Shown: positions 16,688 to 25,492 of the stretch, in pieces
Position numbering within the stretch: the stretch's first letter is position 1
Layout: each line of letters begins with the position of its first letter
NCBI RefSeq assembly: GCF_010470675.1
Contig: NZ_VOIQ01000008.1
Location: forward strand, 88,243-152,242
Source of the DNA: Desulfovibrio sp. JC010
GTDB taxonomy: Bacteria; Desulfobacterota; Desulfovibrionia; Desulfovibrionales; Desulfovibrionaceae
Reading direction: 5' to 3'
Length of the DNA stretch: 64,000 nt
Program-made: the position numbers and the translations under genes
Notes under the pieces: model-generated
The model's database searches: none
What the model was told of the DNA's origin: nothing
What the model saw: only the letters and a program-made list of their open reading frames with translations

Positions 16688-18436
16688 ATGGATAAAATGC
16701 TCATCAAGCCCTTCAGGGAAACAATCTTTCAGGTCATGAATGACGGGGTCATGATCCTTAATGACAAGGGAACTGTAACCGGAGCCAACCCCGCAGTGGC
16801 AAAAATACTGGGCGTCTCCGGGGATGATCTTGAAGGCATGCCGCTCATGGCTGTTGTTCCCCCGGTGGAGGAAAATGACGAGTTCATGCAGACCCTGCTG
16901 GACTCGGTCTACAAAGACTGCATGATCAGCAACCGGGCCACCCCGTACCACAAGGAAAACGGGGAAAAAATTTATCTCTCGGTCAGCGTATCCCGGCTGA
17001 AAGACAAAGAGGGCGGGGTCGGCGGAGCGGTGCTGGTCCTGCGCGATGTCACCGAGATCGAAAAACTGCGTCAGGAAGAACGGCAGCTCAATCAGGAATT
17101 GACCCGGGCCATGCGCGATGCCGAGGAATCCAACAAGGCCTTGAAAACATCACTTACCCAAGGCAAGAAAGTCCGGGTCATGCTCATTGCGGCGGTATTC
17201 TGCTTTTTCAGCGCACTGGGGGCTTACTTCTGGCTCAACCCGGTTGATCTGGAAATTCCGGCCGGCCTCCAATCCACTAAAACCAATGCTGAAACAACGG
17301 ACTTTCAAAGCATGAAAGTCACCCCGCGCCCCTTTTCACGGTCCATCTCCCTTTCCGGGGTGGTCGCCCCTCTGGAAGAGCTGACCCTTGTGGCCCCGTT
17401 CAACGGGATTATTACCAAGACCGACTTTTATTACGGGGAACGCATCCCCCGCAACCAGACCATCCTCACACTGGACACCTCGGAAATCGCCAGCAAAATG
17501 CGCTCGGCATTCACCGAATACATTAAGGCCCGCAAAAAATTCTACGAACTGACCCACTGGAAAAACACTTCCGAAGTGCTTAAGGCCCGCCGTGAACTGG
17601 AACAGGCCCGGCGGACCCTGAACAGCTCCAAAGCAAAAGCCGAAGAAGATAAAATGCTCTTTGATAAAGGCATCATCCCCCGAAACCAGTATGACAGCAC
17701 CTTTCAGGAACTGAAAAGCAACGAATCACGGCTGGTCTCCGCTAAGGAAAATTACCGCGACGTACTTAATAAAGGGGACAAGGAATATCTGGAAATCGCC
17801 CGCATGGAACTGGCCAATGCCGAAACCAACTACGAATCCCTGAAGGCCAAAATGGCCAAGGCCATGGTCGCGGCTCCTGTTTCCGGGGTGGCCCTGCGGC
17901 CCAATGCAAAAAACACCGATGCCAAGGAAATTACCAGCGGCATGAGCGTTACCGAAGGCCAGCCCCTGCTCTCCATTGCCAGCCTTGAAGGTCTGTCCAT
18001 TTCCGCCAAAGTGGACGAACTGAACATCAACAGCCTCAAGCTGGGCCAGCCGGTAACAGTCACCGGGGATGCCTTCCCGGACCATCGCCTCAAGGGTGAA
18101 ATCGCCCTGATTTCCTCACAGGCGGGAGGAGAAGGCAAGGTGCCTACCTTTGAAACCACCATCCGTTTGCCGCACCTGCCAAAGGATATCGGCAAGAACG
18201 TGCGCATCGGCATGACCGCCAACATGCAGGTTGAAACATACGCCAACAAAAAAGCACTCATGGTTCCTTTTTCGGCCATCAACAGGTCCGGAGGACAAAC
18301 CTTCCTGCGGGTAAAAGAAACGGACGGTTCTGTGCACGATGTAGAGGTCCAGACCGGATACACCACCATAAATGAGGTGGAAATCGTCTCCGGAATCAAG
18401 CCGGGCACGACCATCCTGCTCATGGAAGGCATGTGA
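16688..18436 (+). CDS. PAS domain fused to a MacA/HlyD-type periplasmic adaptor
   Basis: 582 residues from ATG 16688 (AGGAA five bases upstream; a GTG at 16673 overlaps the tolC-type gene). Residues 8-122 form a PAS domain ('VMNDGVMILNDKGTVTGANP', closing with 'AVLVLRDVTEIEKL'), then a short coiled coil (123-158), one membrane helix (163-184), and a periplasmic adaptor: lipoyl-like half motifs ('VVAPLEELTLVAPFNGIITK', 'AKAMVAAPVSGVALRP'), a long hairpin (about 270-400) and a beta-barrel end. MacA-type adaptors normally have only a few cytoplasmic residues. Here a cytoplasmic sensor is joined to the pump, suggesting that its activity or assembly is gated by a ligand or redox state. The last codon overlaps the ATPase start. 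Confidence 0.85.
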   Translation: MDKMLIKPFRETIFQVMNDGVMILNDKGTVTGANPAVAKILGVSGDDLEGMPLMAVVPPVEENDEFMQTLLDSVYKDCMISNRATPYHKENGEKIYLSVSVSRLKDKEGGVGGAVLVLRDVTEIEKLRQEERQLNQELTRAMRDAEESNKALKTSLTQGKKVRVMLIAAVFCFFSALGAYFWLNPVDLEIPAGLQSTKTNAETTDFQSMKVTPRPFSRSISLSGVVAPLEELTLVAPFNGIITKTDFYYGERIPRNQTILTLDTSEIASKMRSAFTEYIKARKKFYELTHWKNTSEVLKARRELEQARRTLNSSKAKAEEDKMLFDKGIIPRNQYDSTFQELKSNESRLVSAKENYRDVLNKGDKEYLEIARMELANAETNYESLKAKMAKAMVAAPVSGVALRPNAKNTDAKEITSGMSVTEGQPLLSIASLEGLSISAKVDELNINSLKLGQPVTVTGDAFPDHRLKGEIALISSQAGGEGKVPTFETTIRLPHLPKDIGKNVRIGMTANMQVETYANKKALMVPFSAINRSGGQTFLRVKETDGSVHDVEVQTGYTTINEVEIVSGIKPGTTILLMEGM

Positions 18437-19104
18437 TGATCAGCATTGAGGACGTCCATAAATCATATCGGCTCGGCTCCGTTGACGTAGAAGTGCTCAA
18501 AGGGGTCAACCTGAATGTGGATGAAGGAGAGCTTGTGGCCATCCTCGGATCATCCGGGTGCGGTAAATCCACGCTCATGAATATCCTCGGCTTTCTGGAC
18601 CAGCCATCTTCCGGTGTATACCGTTTCAACGACCAACTTGCCGACAAACTCTCCGATGACGAACTTTCCACCATCCGAAATAAAGAGATCGGCTTTGTCT
18701 TCCAGCAGTTCCATCTGCTGCCCAAGCTGACCGCCCTTGATAACGTCTGCTTGCCCCTGCTTTACCGGGGAGTGCCTAAAAAAGAGCGGGTGCAACTGGC
18801 CCATGAAATGCTGACCAAAGTCGGCATGGGTGAACGCGGCGACCACCGCCCCAACGAACTTTCCGGCGGCCAGCAGCAGAGGGTGGCCATTGCCCGCGCC
18901 CTGTGCGGCGGGCCTTCGCTGATTCTGGCCGATGAACCTACCGGTGCACTTGATACAGCCACGGGCAAGGAGATCATGGACCTTTTCCTGAGCCTCAACA
19001 AAGAAGACGGCATCACCGTGGTCATCATCACCCATGACCCCGGACTGGCAAAACGGTGCAAGCGTTCCATCCGCATGCGCGACGGTATACTGGAGGGCGC
19101 ATGA
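18436..19104 (+). CDS. MacB-type ABC transporter ATPase
   Basis: About 223 residues. ATG 18436 overlaps the adaptor stop (TGATG); a GTG one codon earlier is possible. Walker A 'GSSGCGKST', Q-loop 'VFQQFHLL', signature 'LSGGQQQR', Walker B 'LILADEPTGALD' and the switch histidine 'IITHD' are all present, so it should be active. The sequence is of the LolD/MacB (FtsE-like) group. It works with the permease encoded next, which it overlaps by four bases (ATGA), and with the PAS-adaptor and TolC-type protein as a tripartite exporter. Confidence 0.93.
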   Translation: MISIEDVHKSYRLGSVDVEVLKGVNLNVDEGELVAILGSSGCGKSTLMNILGFLDQPSSGVYRFNDQLADKLSDDELSTIRNKEIGFVFQQFHLLPKLTALDNVCLPLLYRGVPKKERVQLAHEMLTKVGMGERGDHRPNELSGGQQQRVAIARALCGGPSLILADEPTGALDTATGKEIMDLFLSLNKEDGITVVIITHDPGLAKRCKRSIRMRDGILEGA

Positions 19105-20276
19105 TCTTAGGGGAAAACATCAAGGAATCATTCCGTTCGCTCATGGGTGCCAAACAGCGTTCCATTCTGGCCCTGATCGGCATTGTCATCGGCATCGGCT
19201 CGGTCATCGCCATGGTTACCGTGGGCCAGATTGTGGAAAACGAAGTCATCCGCCAGTTCAAAGAAATGGGGACCGATATCTGTTCTGTGCAGCTTGACGG
19301 CGGCAACTTCCAAGATCGGCAGAGTTTCAGTCTGGAAAACGTGCTCAAGATTCCGCAAGGCTGTCCGACTATCCGTACTGTTTCGCCCTATGTTTCCATG
19401 TACGCGGACCTGAAGTTTTCCGGCAAAAGAACCAGCAGCCCGGCACTGGGCGTGACTGAGCAGTTCGCAAAGCTCTACAAGGTCCCCATAAGCAAAGGAC
19501 GGTTCATTTCCGATCTGGACGGTAATTCCGCATTCTGTGTGCTGGGCAGCAGCAAGGTGGAATGGCTGAAGGAAAACGGGGTTAACGATCCGGTGGGCAA
19601 ACAGGTCATTTTTGATGACCGCATTTTCACCGTGGTCGGTACCGCAGCAGCGGTTCCCATGGGCACATTCACGCCCTACGAGATCAACGAAGGGATCATG
19701 GTTCCCATCAAGACCGCCCTGCGCAGTCAGGACCGCCCGACCATAAACACCTTCGGAGCCAGAATGCAGGAAAGCGGCATCAGCGAACTGGCAACCGAAC
19801 AAATGAAAAGATATTTCAAGCTCACGGCCAAAAAAGAAATCAGGGTCACCAGCGCGGAAGAACTGGTCGCCCAGATGAAAAAACAGATGCGTATGTTCAC
19901 CGCCCTGCTGGGAGCCATCGGCTCCATCTCACTTATTGTGGGCGGAGTGGGTGTCATGAACGTGATGCTGGTTTCGGTTTCCGAGCGAAAGAAAGAGATC
20001 GGCATCCGCCGGGCCATCGGTGCCAAAGGTAGAGATATCCAGTTCCAGTTTTTGGTGGAATCCATCATCCTTTCATTCATAGGCGGCATGCTCGGCACCG
20101 GACTGGGGGTGGGGGCCACGGCCATCATCTGCAACTTTGCCAACTGGGAATTCTTTGTTTCCGAAGAGGCAATCTTCCTCGGCGTAGGCGTTTCCGCCGC
20201 CGTGGGAATCTTCTTCGGTTACTACCCGGCCCGGCAGGCATCAGCACTCAGCCCCATTGATGCACTGCGCTCCTGA
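19101..20276 (+). CDS. MacB-type ABC transporter permease
   Basis: About 391 residues from ATG 19101 (GGAGGG upstream and an ATGA overlap with the ATPase stop). Layout is FtsX/MacB-like: one N-terminal helix after 'MGAKQRSILALIGIVIGIGS', a large periplasmic domain (about 45-265), then three C-terminal helices including 'LIVGGVGVMNVMLVSVSERK' and 'EIGIRRAIGAKGRDI', a hallmark of the family. Unlike E. coli MacB, the ATPase is a separate protein. It couples ATP hydrolysis to pushing periplasmic substrates through the adaptor and TolC duct. It ends 15 bases before the convergent tetR-type gene with no obvious terminator between. Confidence 0.9.
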   Translation: MILGENIKESFRSLMGAKQRSILALIGIVIGIGSVIAMVTVGQIVENEVIRQFKEMGTDICSVQLDGGNFQDRQSFSLENVLKIPQGCPTIRTVSPYVSMYADLKFSGKRTSSPALGVTEQFAKLYKVPISKGRFISDLDGNSAFCVLGSSKVEWLKENGVNDPVGKQVIFDDRIFTVVGTAAAVPMGTFTPYEINEGIMVPIKTALRSQDRPTINTFGARMQESGISELATEQMKRYFKLTAKKEIRVTSAEELVAQMKKQMRMFTALLGAIGSISLIVGGVGVMNVMLVSVSERKKEIGIRRAIGAKGRDIQFQFLVESIILSFIGGMLGTGLGVGATAIICNFANWEFFVSEEAIFLGVGVSAAVGIFFGYYPARQASALSPIDALRS

Positions 20277-20291
20277 TTGCCTGCGCTGACT

Positions 20292-20879
20292 TTATCTGCC
20301 CAGCACGTGCAGCAGCCCCCTGCGGAAAAGCAGGGACATATCCCTGCGTTCTTTTGCCGAGGGTTTTTCCAGCTTGAATATTTCCAGAGCCACAATCTGA
20401 ATACCGACATAAAGAGCCAAAGAGCTGAATGAGGTTTCCCCTTTATCAGCACCCAGCCTCTTCAGATGCTTTTCCAGAGCACGCAACACTATCTCGTCGG
20501 ATTTTGTAAGCAGCTTGCCTACCTCTTTGTTGCGTCCGCTCTCGGTCAGCACCTCAAGATAAACCTGCATCTCTTCCTGCTCATCCAGCTCCAGAATGGC
20601 GTGAATGGTAAAATCCACCAGCCCTGTCAGTGAATCCACATACTGCATTGCTTCAACAAACTGCCGGGCCTGCTCCAGTTCCTGCTTTGCAAAATGGACA
20701 ATCATCTCATCCTTTGAACTGAAATAATGGTAGACAGTGCCGGGACTCAAACCTGCCTCCCGGCAGATATCCGCCATACTGGATTGATGAAATCCCTTGG
20801 CGGAAAAACAATTTCCCGCCGCCTTTAGAATCTGTTCCTTGCGCTTCTGCGTCCCTTCTTTGCTGACCGTTCTCGCCAT
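20292..20879 (-). CDS. TetR-family repressor of the divergent RND pump
   Basis: About 195 residues from ATG 20879 (AGAGGT six bases upstream; the frame runs 16 codons further without a good site). The N-terminal helix-turn-helix is clear: 'ILKAAGNCFSAKGFHQSSMA', 'ICREAGLSPGTVYHYFSSKD', characteristic of TetR/AcrR. The C-terminal ligand domain is variable. The gene is divergent from an adaptor/RND pair, and two 16-bp TCGA-ended dyads lie in the shared control region, so autoregulation plus pump repression with release by a pump substrate is the expected circuit. Confidence 0.88.
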   Translation of the reverse strand: MARTVSKEGTQKRKEQILKAAGNCFSAKGFHQSSMADICREAGLSPGTVYHYFSSKDEMIVHFAKQELEQARQFVEAMQYVDSLTGLVDFTIHAILELDEQEEMQVYLEVLTESGRNKEVGKLLTKSDEIVLRALEKHLKRLGADKGETSFSSLALYVGIQIVALEIFKLEKPSAKERRDMSLLFRRGLLHVLGR

Positions 20880-20898
20880 GCTGACCTCTTTTGTTTTC

Positions 20899-20914
20899 TC
20901 GAATGATCGTTCGA
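20899..20914. promoter_or_regulatory. TetR-type operator 1
   Basis: TCGAATGATCGTTCGA is a 16-bp dyad with one mismatched pair, 20 bases upstream of the repressor start. A second copy is at 20957. Confidence 0.7.
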
Positions 20915-20917
20915 ATT

Positions 20918-20949
20918 TAATTGACACGTACCCCGGGCTGTGTCAATTG
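20918..20949. promoter_or_regulatory. Inverted repeat with opposed -35-like boxes between operators
   Basis: AATTGACAC and GTGTCAATT form a perfect 9-bp inverted repeat. Each arm reads TTGACA on its own strand, pointing through the centre, so they may be -35 boxes for overlapping divergent promoters. No good -10 hexamer is visible at 17 bases. Confidence 0.4.
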
Positions 20950-20956
20950 GAATTCA

Positions 20957-20972
20957 TCGAGCAATCATTCGA
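20957..20972. promoter_or_regulatory. TetR-type operator 2
   Basis: TCGAGCAATCATTCGA shares the TCGA ends and core of operator 1 with two mismatched pairs; its start is 58 bases from that of operator 1, nearer the pump genes. Confidence 0.6.
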
Positions 20973-21030
20973 ATAATGATCAAGCTCGCTAAAATCCGAA
21001 AACTGAACGCAGCAGAATACAGAGGACCTC

Positions 21031-22356
21031 ATGCCGTCGCTGAAAAAAATAGCATTATACGGACTCATCGCCTTAGCCGTTATAACAATCATCTTTGTCT
21101 GGCTCTGGCGGATGGATGAGATACAGGCCATTGCCCATTCAAACACAGCCACCCGGCCGTCTTTACGGGTCAGCACCCATAACGCCTCCTTCGGTCCGGT
21201 ATCCAGCTGGATCATGGCTGAAGGACGGGTTGAAGCAGTACGCAAGACCTCGCTCCAGTTCGAAGAAGCGGGCAAAGTTGTTTTTATCGCCAAGGACGAA
21301 ACAGGCAATGCATTACGCGAGGGCACCGCAATTTTCGGTCCCGGCGAAGATGCAAACGGCCAGTTGCTGGCCCGCATAGATTCCCGGGACAAGCATGCGG
21401 AGGTATCCCAATGTGAAGCGGACTACCTTGCCGCCCAGCGCGAACTGGACGGGTTGCGGGCAACCATGAAGCAGGCCGAAGAGACCCTCAGCGAGGCAGA
21501 GCAGGACCTTGAACGCAAAAGGAAGCTCTTTGAACAAAAGTTTCTGGCCCAAAACATGTTTGATCAGGCCCGCTTCCGCTTCACACGGGCCAAAGCCGCC
21601 CTTTCGGTAGCCAAAATGAACATCGCCACCGCGCAGGCCAAACTGAACCGCGCCCATGCGGAACTTCGCAAAGTCAGCCGCGCCCCGGAAAAACTGGAAA
21701 TCCGCGCCCCGTTCAGCGGTATCATCGCCCGCATGAACATCAAGGTCGGGGATTATTTCCAGCCCTCGGATGTGAACCATTCCAGCAAGGCGGAGCTGGC
21801 TGCCACAGCCCCGCTGACCATCATTGATCCCAGTGAGGTGGAGGTGACCCTGCATCTACCGGAAAAACAGGGCCGCAGGGTCCGCAATGGGCAGAAGGTG
21901 CTGGTCAGTCCCGGATTTGAAGGCTGGGCCAAAGGTACCACTTTTGAAAACGCACCCAAGGTAGAAGGCAGAGTCTGGTCGGTAAGCCCGCAGATTGACG
22001 GCAAACGGCGGGCGGTCAGGGTCAAGGTCCGCTTGAAACAGCAGGAAACTGTCATTCCCGACGGCATGTTCGCCAGTTGCTGGATCATGGTTGAGCACAA
22101 AGAAAATACATTGCGTATCCCGCTGGGAGCCATGCTCTACGACGGACCGCAGCCCTATACTTTTGTATGTGAAAACGGCACCGCCCACAGACAAAACCTG
22201 CAAACCGGACTGCGTGACAACCGTCATGTTGAAATCCTGCAGGGAGTCAAGCCCGGAACTCCGGTAATTCAGTCCGGTCGTAAAAAGCTGGTCGAAGGAG
22301 CACCTGTTTCCATCATTGAGCAGAAAATACCGGAGAAAAGTAATGCCGAAAAATAA
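21031..22356 (+). CDS. RND efflux periplasmic adaptor (membrane fusion protein)
   Basis: 441 residues. The N-terminal anchor 'GLIALAVITIIFVWLW' is followed by the usual order: lipoyl half ('GRVEAVRKTSLQFEEAGKVV'), a long alpha hairpin (about 130-220, 'QAEETLSEAEQDLERKRKLF'), second lipoyl half ('EIRAPFSGIIARMNIKVGDY'), then beta-barrel and membrane-proximal domains. It links an inner-membrane RND pump to an outer-membrane duct. AGAGG precedes the start. It overlaps the RND gene by 14 bases. No outer-membrane gene follows, so it probably borrows the TolC-type protein encoded at 15054. Confidence 0.9.
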   Translation: MPSLKKIALYGLIALAVITIIFVWLWRMDEIQAIAHSNTATRPSLRVSTHNASFGPVSSWIMAEGRVEAVRKTSLQFEEAGKVVFIAKDETGNALREGTAIFGPGEDANGQLLARIDSRDKHAEVSQCEADYLAAQRELDGLRATMKQAEETLSEAEQDLERKRKLFEQKFLAQNMFDQARFRFTRAKAALSVAKMNIATAQAKLNRAHAELRKVSRAPEKLEIRAPFSGIIARMNIKVGDYFQPSDVNHSSKAELAATAPLTIIDPSEVEVTLHLPEKQGRRVRNGQKVLVSPGFEGWAKGTTFENAPKVEGRVWSVSPQIDGKRRAVRVKVRLKQQETVIPDGMFASCWIMVEHKENTLRIPLGAMLYDGPQPYTFVCENGTAHRQNLQTGLRDNRHVEILQGVKPGTPVIQSGRKKLVEGAPVSIIEQKIPEKSNAEK

Positions 22357-25300
22357 ACAGGATACAATTTTCTCCTTCTTCTTTCTGCGCCGGGTCCCGG
22401 CTGTAATCTGGGGACTGGTCCTGCTCGGCTTCGGGCTGGTGGGCTATCATTCCATGAACAAAGAAGCATTACCCGACCTAGAAATACCTACCTTTTATGT
22501 GACCACTGTCTGGGAAGGGGCCAACTCGGCCATGATGGAAAAATCCATCACCCAGAAAATTGAAAAGGAACTGCGCGGCCTCAAGGCAGTGAAGCGGGTC
22601 CGCTCCACATCCACCTACAGTACTTCGCTCATTATCGTTACTTTTGAAGCGGACTGTTCCATTCAGGACAGCCAGCAGCGTTTGCGCCAGCGGGTGGATA
22701 CCGCCAGAAATGAACTCCCAGGAAGTGCCAAAGCCCCGAAAATAGAATTTTCCACAGTCAACGACATCCCGGTAACCACCGTGGCTCTTTCCGGGGAAGT
22801 AAGCCGCAGCGTGCTGGAAGAGCTGGGCCGATCCCTGCGCCGGGAACTGCGCCGCATTCCGGGAGTGCGCAAAGTGAACAAAGTCGGCATCCGCAAGGAG
22901 GTCGTCCACATCCAGCTGCACCCGGACAAGCTTAAAGAATATGGCATTCCCGCATCCCTTGTACGTGAAAAAATCACCCGCAACGGGGCGGACGCTCCAT
23001 GGGGCAAATTTGAAAACCGGGACCTCAACTTCTCCCTGCGCATGGACGGGGTCTACAACGAACTTGAAGATTTGAAAAACCTGTTCATCGGCAAACGGTT
23101 CGGCGGGGGCATTGTCCGGCTGGAAGACATTGCCACGGTCAGCAAAAGCCACATGCGCGGAGCCCAGCTGGCCGCCTTAAGCTGGGAAGGCGGGGAATTT
23201 GAAACTGTTGTGGGGCTGGAAATCCTCAAATCACCGGGCTACGACACCATGGATATGGTGGACAAAATCCGCCGGGAACTCAGCAAAACCCAAAGCAGTA
23301 CCTTCTGGCCGGAAGGTGTGCACTGGCATCTGACCGGAGACCAGTCGGAAATGATCCAGACCGAACTGGACCGGGGACTAAGTAACGGCTGGCAGGCCAT
23401 GCTGGCGGTATTCTGCGTGCTGCTGGCCCTGCTCACCTGGCGGGAGGCCACAGTGGCCGCCCTGTCTGTGCCGCTGACCCTACTGGGAACAGTGGCCGTG
23501 CTCTGGGCCATGGGCTACACCTTCAACCTGCTGGTCATCATCGGCATGATTATCGCGCTGGGCCTGCTGGTGGATGACTTTATCCTGATCATGGAAGGAA
23601 TGCACGACGCCCTTTTCCTCAAAGGGATGCACTTCGCCGAAGCGGTCAAATACACCATCTCCACCTATGCCGTACCTTCTTTTTCCGGCTCGCTGACCAC
23701 TATTCTGGTCTTTACCCCGCTGGCCATGATTCCCGGTGTGGACGGTAAATTCATGCGCGTGATCCCGGTAACCGCTGCGGTCTGCCTTGTGGTTTCCTTC
23801 ATTGTCTCCATCATCATCGGCCCGGCACTGCTGCGTCCTTTTTTAGGCAAGCACGGCAGCCATGAACCGGGCTTTGTGGACAAGCTCTCCCATAAACTGG
23901 AAACAAAACTGACCCGCTGGCTAAGCAGCAATGTGGTGGCCGATAAGAAACGGGCCGGACTCTGGCTGGCCGGGGCTCTGGGAATCTTCATGTGCAGCAT
24001 TGTTGCAACCGAAGGAATGCGGGCCACCCTCTATAATGATGAAGACGGGCGCACCATAGGCATCAGCGTGGAACTGGCCCGCGACACCCCCATTGAAGAG
24101 ACCGCACAGCTGGCAGAAAAACTCAGCCGCATCCTGCAAAACAAACCATACATACAAAACATCATGCGTGTTGTGAGCGGCAAGGACGCTTATTCAAAGT
24201 CCTCGGATTTCGATCACATGCGCGGCGAGCAGACCCCGCACATCATGGGTTTCGGCTGCTATCTCATTCCCGGCAAGGACCGTGAGCGCATCGGCTTTGA
24301 CTATGTGCCGGAACTGCAAAAGGAATTTCAGGAGGCACTGAAGAACCAGCCCGGAGCCAAGCTTTACATAAACGCCCAGCGCGGAGGCCCGGAAAACGGG
24401 GACCCGATCCAGATTCAGGTCAGCGGAACCGACTTTAATGAACTTCGGAACATCTCCCGCCGGATCAAGGAAGAGCTGCATTCCATTCCCGGAATCTATG
24501 ATGTGCGTGACAATCTCGGCCCGGCCCGCTCCGAGCTGCGTTACACACCCATGCGCGAAGCACTGGACCATCATGGCTTAAGCACCGAAGAACTGGCCAA
24601 CCAGATGATGGTCTACATGGAAAATGAAAAAATCGCCGACTACCAGCTTCCCGGCACCGAGGATGATCTTGAAATTCGCATCGGCACATGGTGGCCCAGC
24701 CAGAACGGTAAAATGGCCGGCCCCAAAAGCTGGAACGAACTGGCCGGACTGTCCATCATCAATGAAAAAGGGGAATCAATCCCGCTGGAAAGCGTAGCCA
24801 ATCCGCACATGAGCACGGCCACTCCGCTCATCCTGCATGCCGACGGCAGACGCGCGGTTACTGTGCTGGCCAAAAACACGGGCATCTACCTGCCGGAAGT
24901 AGTTGAAAAAATGCATCCGGTGCTTAAAGAAATGCAGCAGGACTGGCCCGAAGGCTACACCTACACCATCATCGGCGATGAAGAAGCGGACGAAACCTAC
25001 GCCAACATGTTCAAAGCCTTCTGCGGCTCGATTATACTGGTCTTCGCCATTCTGGCCCTGCTTTTCGATTCCCTGCTCTACCCGCTGATAATCCTGAGCA
25101 CGGTACTCTTTGCGCTGGCCGGGGTCTTCTTCGGCTTCATGCTCTTCGGGCTGCCCTTTTCATTCTCCGCAGCCATCGGCATCGTGGCACTGGTAGGTAT
25201 CGTGGTCAACGACGCCATCATCGTGGTGGAAACCATCCGCAACCATCTCAAAGACGGAATGCCGCTCTTACAGGCCGCAGCGCGCGGGGCGGCAGACCGT

Positions 25301-25492
25301 TTGCGCCCCATCACCAGCACCACCATCACCAACTTCGCCGGACTGACCCCGCTGGCCCTCTCGGACCCCGGCTGGGCTCCCATCTGTCAGGCCATCATCT
25401 TCGGGGAAATCACCGCCACAGTGGGAGCAATTATCCTTATTCCGGCTTTGTTTGTGGTGCTGACGCGGACTACTCCACAGTCACACTCTTAG
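22343..25492 (+). CDS. RND-family multidrug/solvent efflux pump, inner-membrane subunit
   Basis: About 1049 residues from ATG 22343 (GGAG seven bases upstream; the frame reaches back to 22316). Typical AcrB-superfamily size with two repeats. The proton-relay aspartates in helix 4 are kept ('GLLVDDFILIMEG') and the second repeat has 'IVALVGIVVNDAIIVVETI'. The overall type resembles the less characterised HAE-1-like pumps with short periplasmic loops rather than AcrB itself. Probable substrates are hydrophobic toxicants, under control of the divergent TetR protein. The last 23 bases overlap the 3' end of the convergent glmS. Confidence 0.9.
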   Translation: MPKNKQDTIFSFFFLRRVPAVIWGLVLLGFGLVGYHSMNKEALPDLEIPTFYVTTVWEGANSAMMEKSITQKIEKELRGLKAVKRVRSTSTYSTSLIIVTFEADCSIQDSQQRLRQRVDTARNELPGSAKAPKIEFSTVNDIPVTTVALSGEVSRSVLEELGRSLRRELRRIPGVRKVNKVGIRKEVVHIQLHPDKLKEYGIPASLVREKITRNGADAPWGKFENRDLNFSLRMDGVYNELEDLKNLFIGKRFGGGIVRLEDIATVSKSHMRGAQLAALSWEGGEFETVVGLEILKSPGYDTMDMVDKIRRELSKTQSSTFWPEGVHWHLTGDQSEMIQTELDRGLSNGWQAMLAVFCVLLALLTWREATVAALSVPLTLLGTVAVLWAMGYTFNLLVIIGMIIALGLLVDDFILIMEGMHDALFLKGMHFAEAVKYTISTYAVPSFSGSLTTILVFTPLAMIPGVDGKFMRVIPVTAAVCLVVSFIVSIIIGPALLRPFLGKHGSHEPGFVDKLSHKLETKLTRWLSSNVVADKKRAGLWLAGALGIFMCSIVATEGMRATLYNDEDGRTIGISVELARDTPIEETAQLAEKLSRILQNKPYIQNIMRVVSGKDAYSKSSDFDHMRGEQTPHIMGFGCYLIPGKDRERIGFDYVPELQKEFQEALKNQPGAKLYINAQRGGPENGDPIQIQVSGTDFNELRNISRRIKEELHSIPGIYDVRDNLGPARSELRYTPMREALDHHGLSTEELANQMMVYMENEKIADYQLPGTEDDLEIRIGTWWPSQNGKMAGPKSWNELAGLSIINEKGESIPLESVANPHMSTATPLILHADGRRAVTVLAKNTGIYLPEVVEKMHPVLKEMQQDWPEGYTYTIIGDEEADETYANMFKAFCGSIILVFAILALLFDSLLYPLIILSTVLFALAGVFFGFMLFGLPFSFSAAIGIVALVGIVVNDAIIVVETIRNHLKDGMPLLQAAARGAADRLRPITSTTITNFAGLTPLALSDPGWAPICQAIIFGEITATVGAIILIPALFVVLTRTTPQSHS

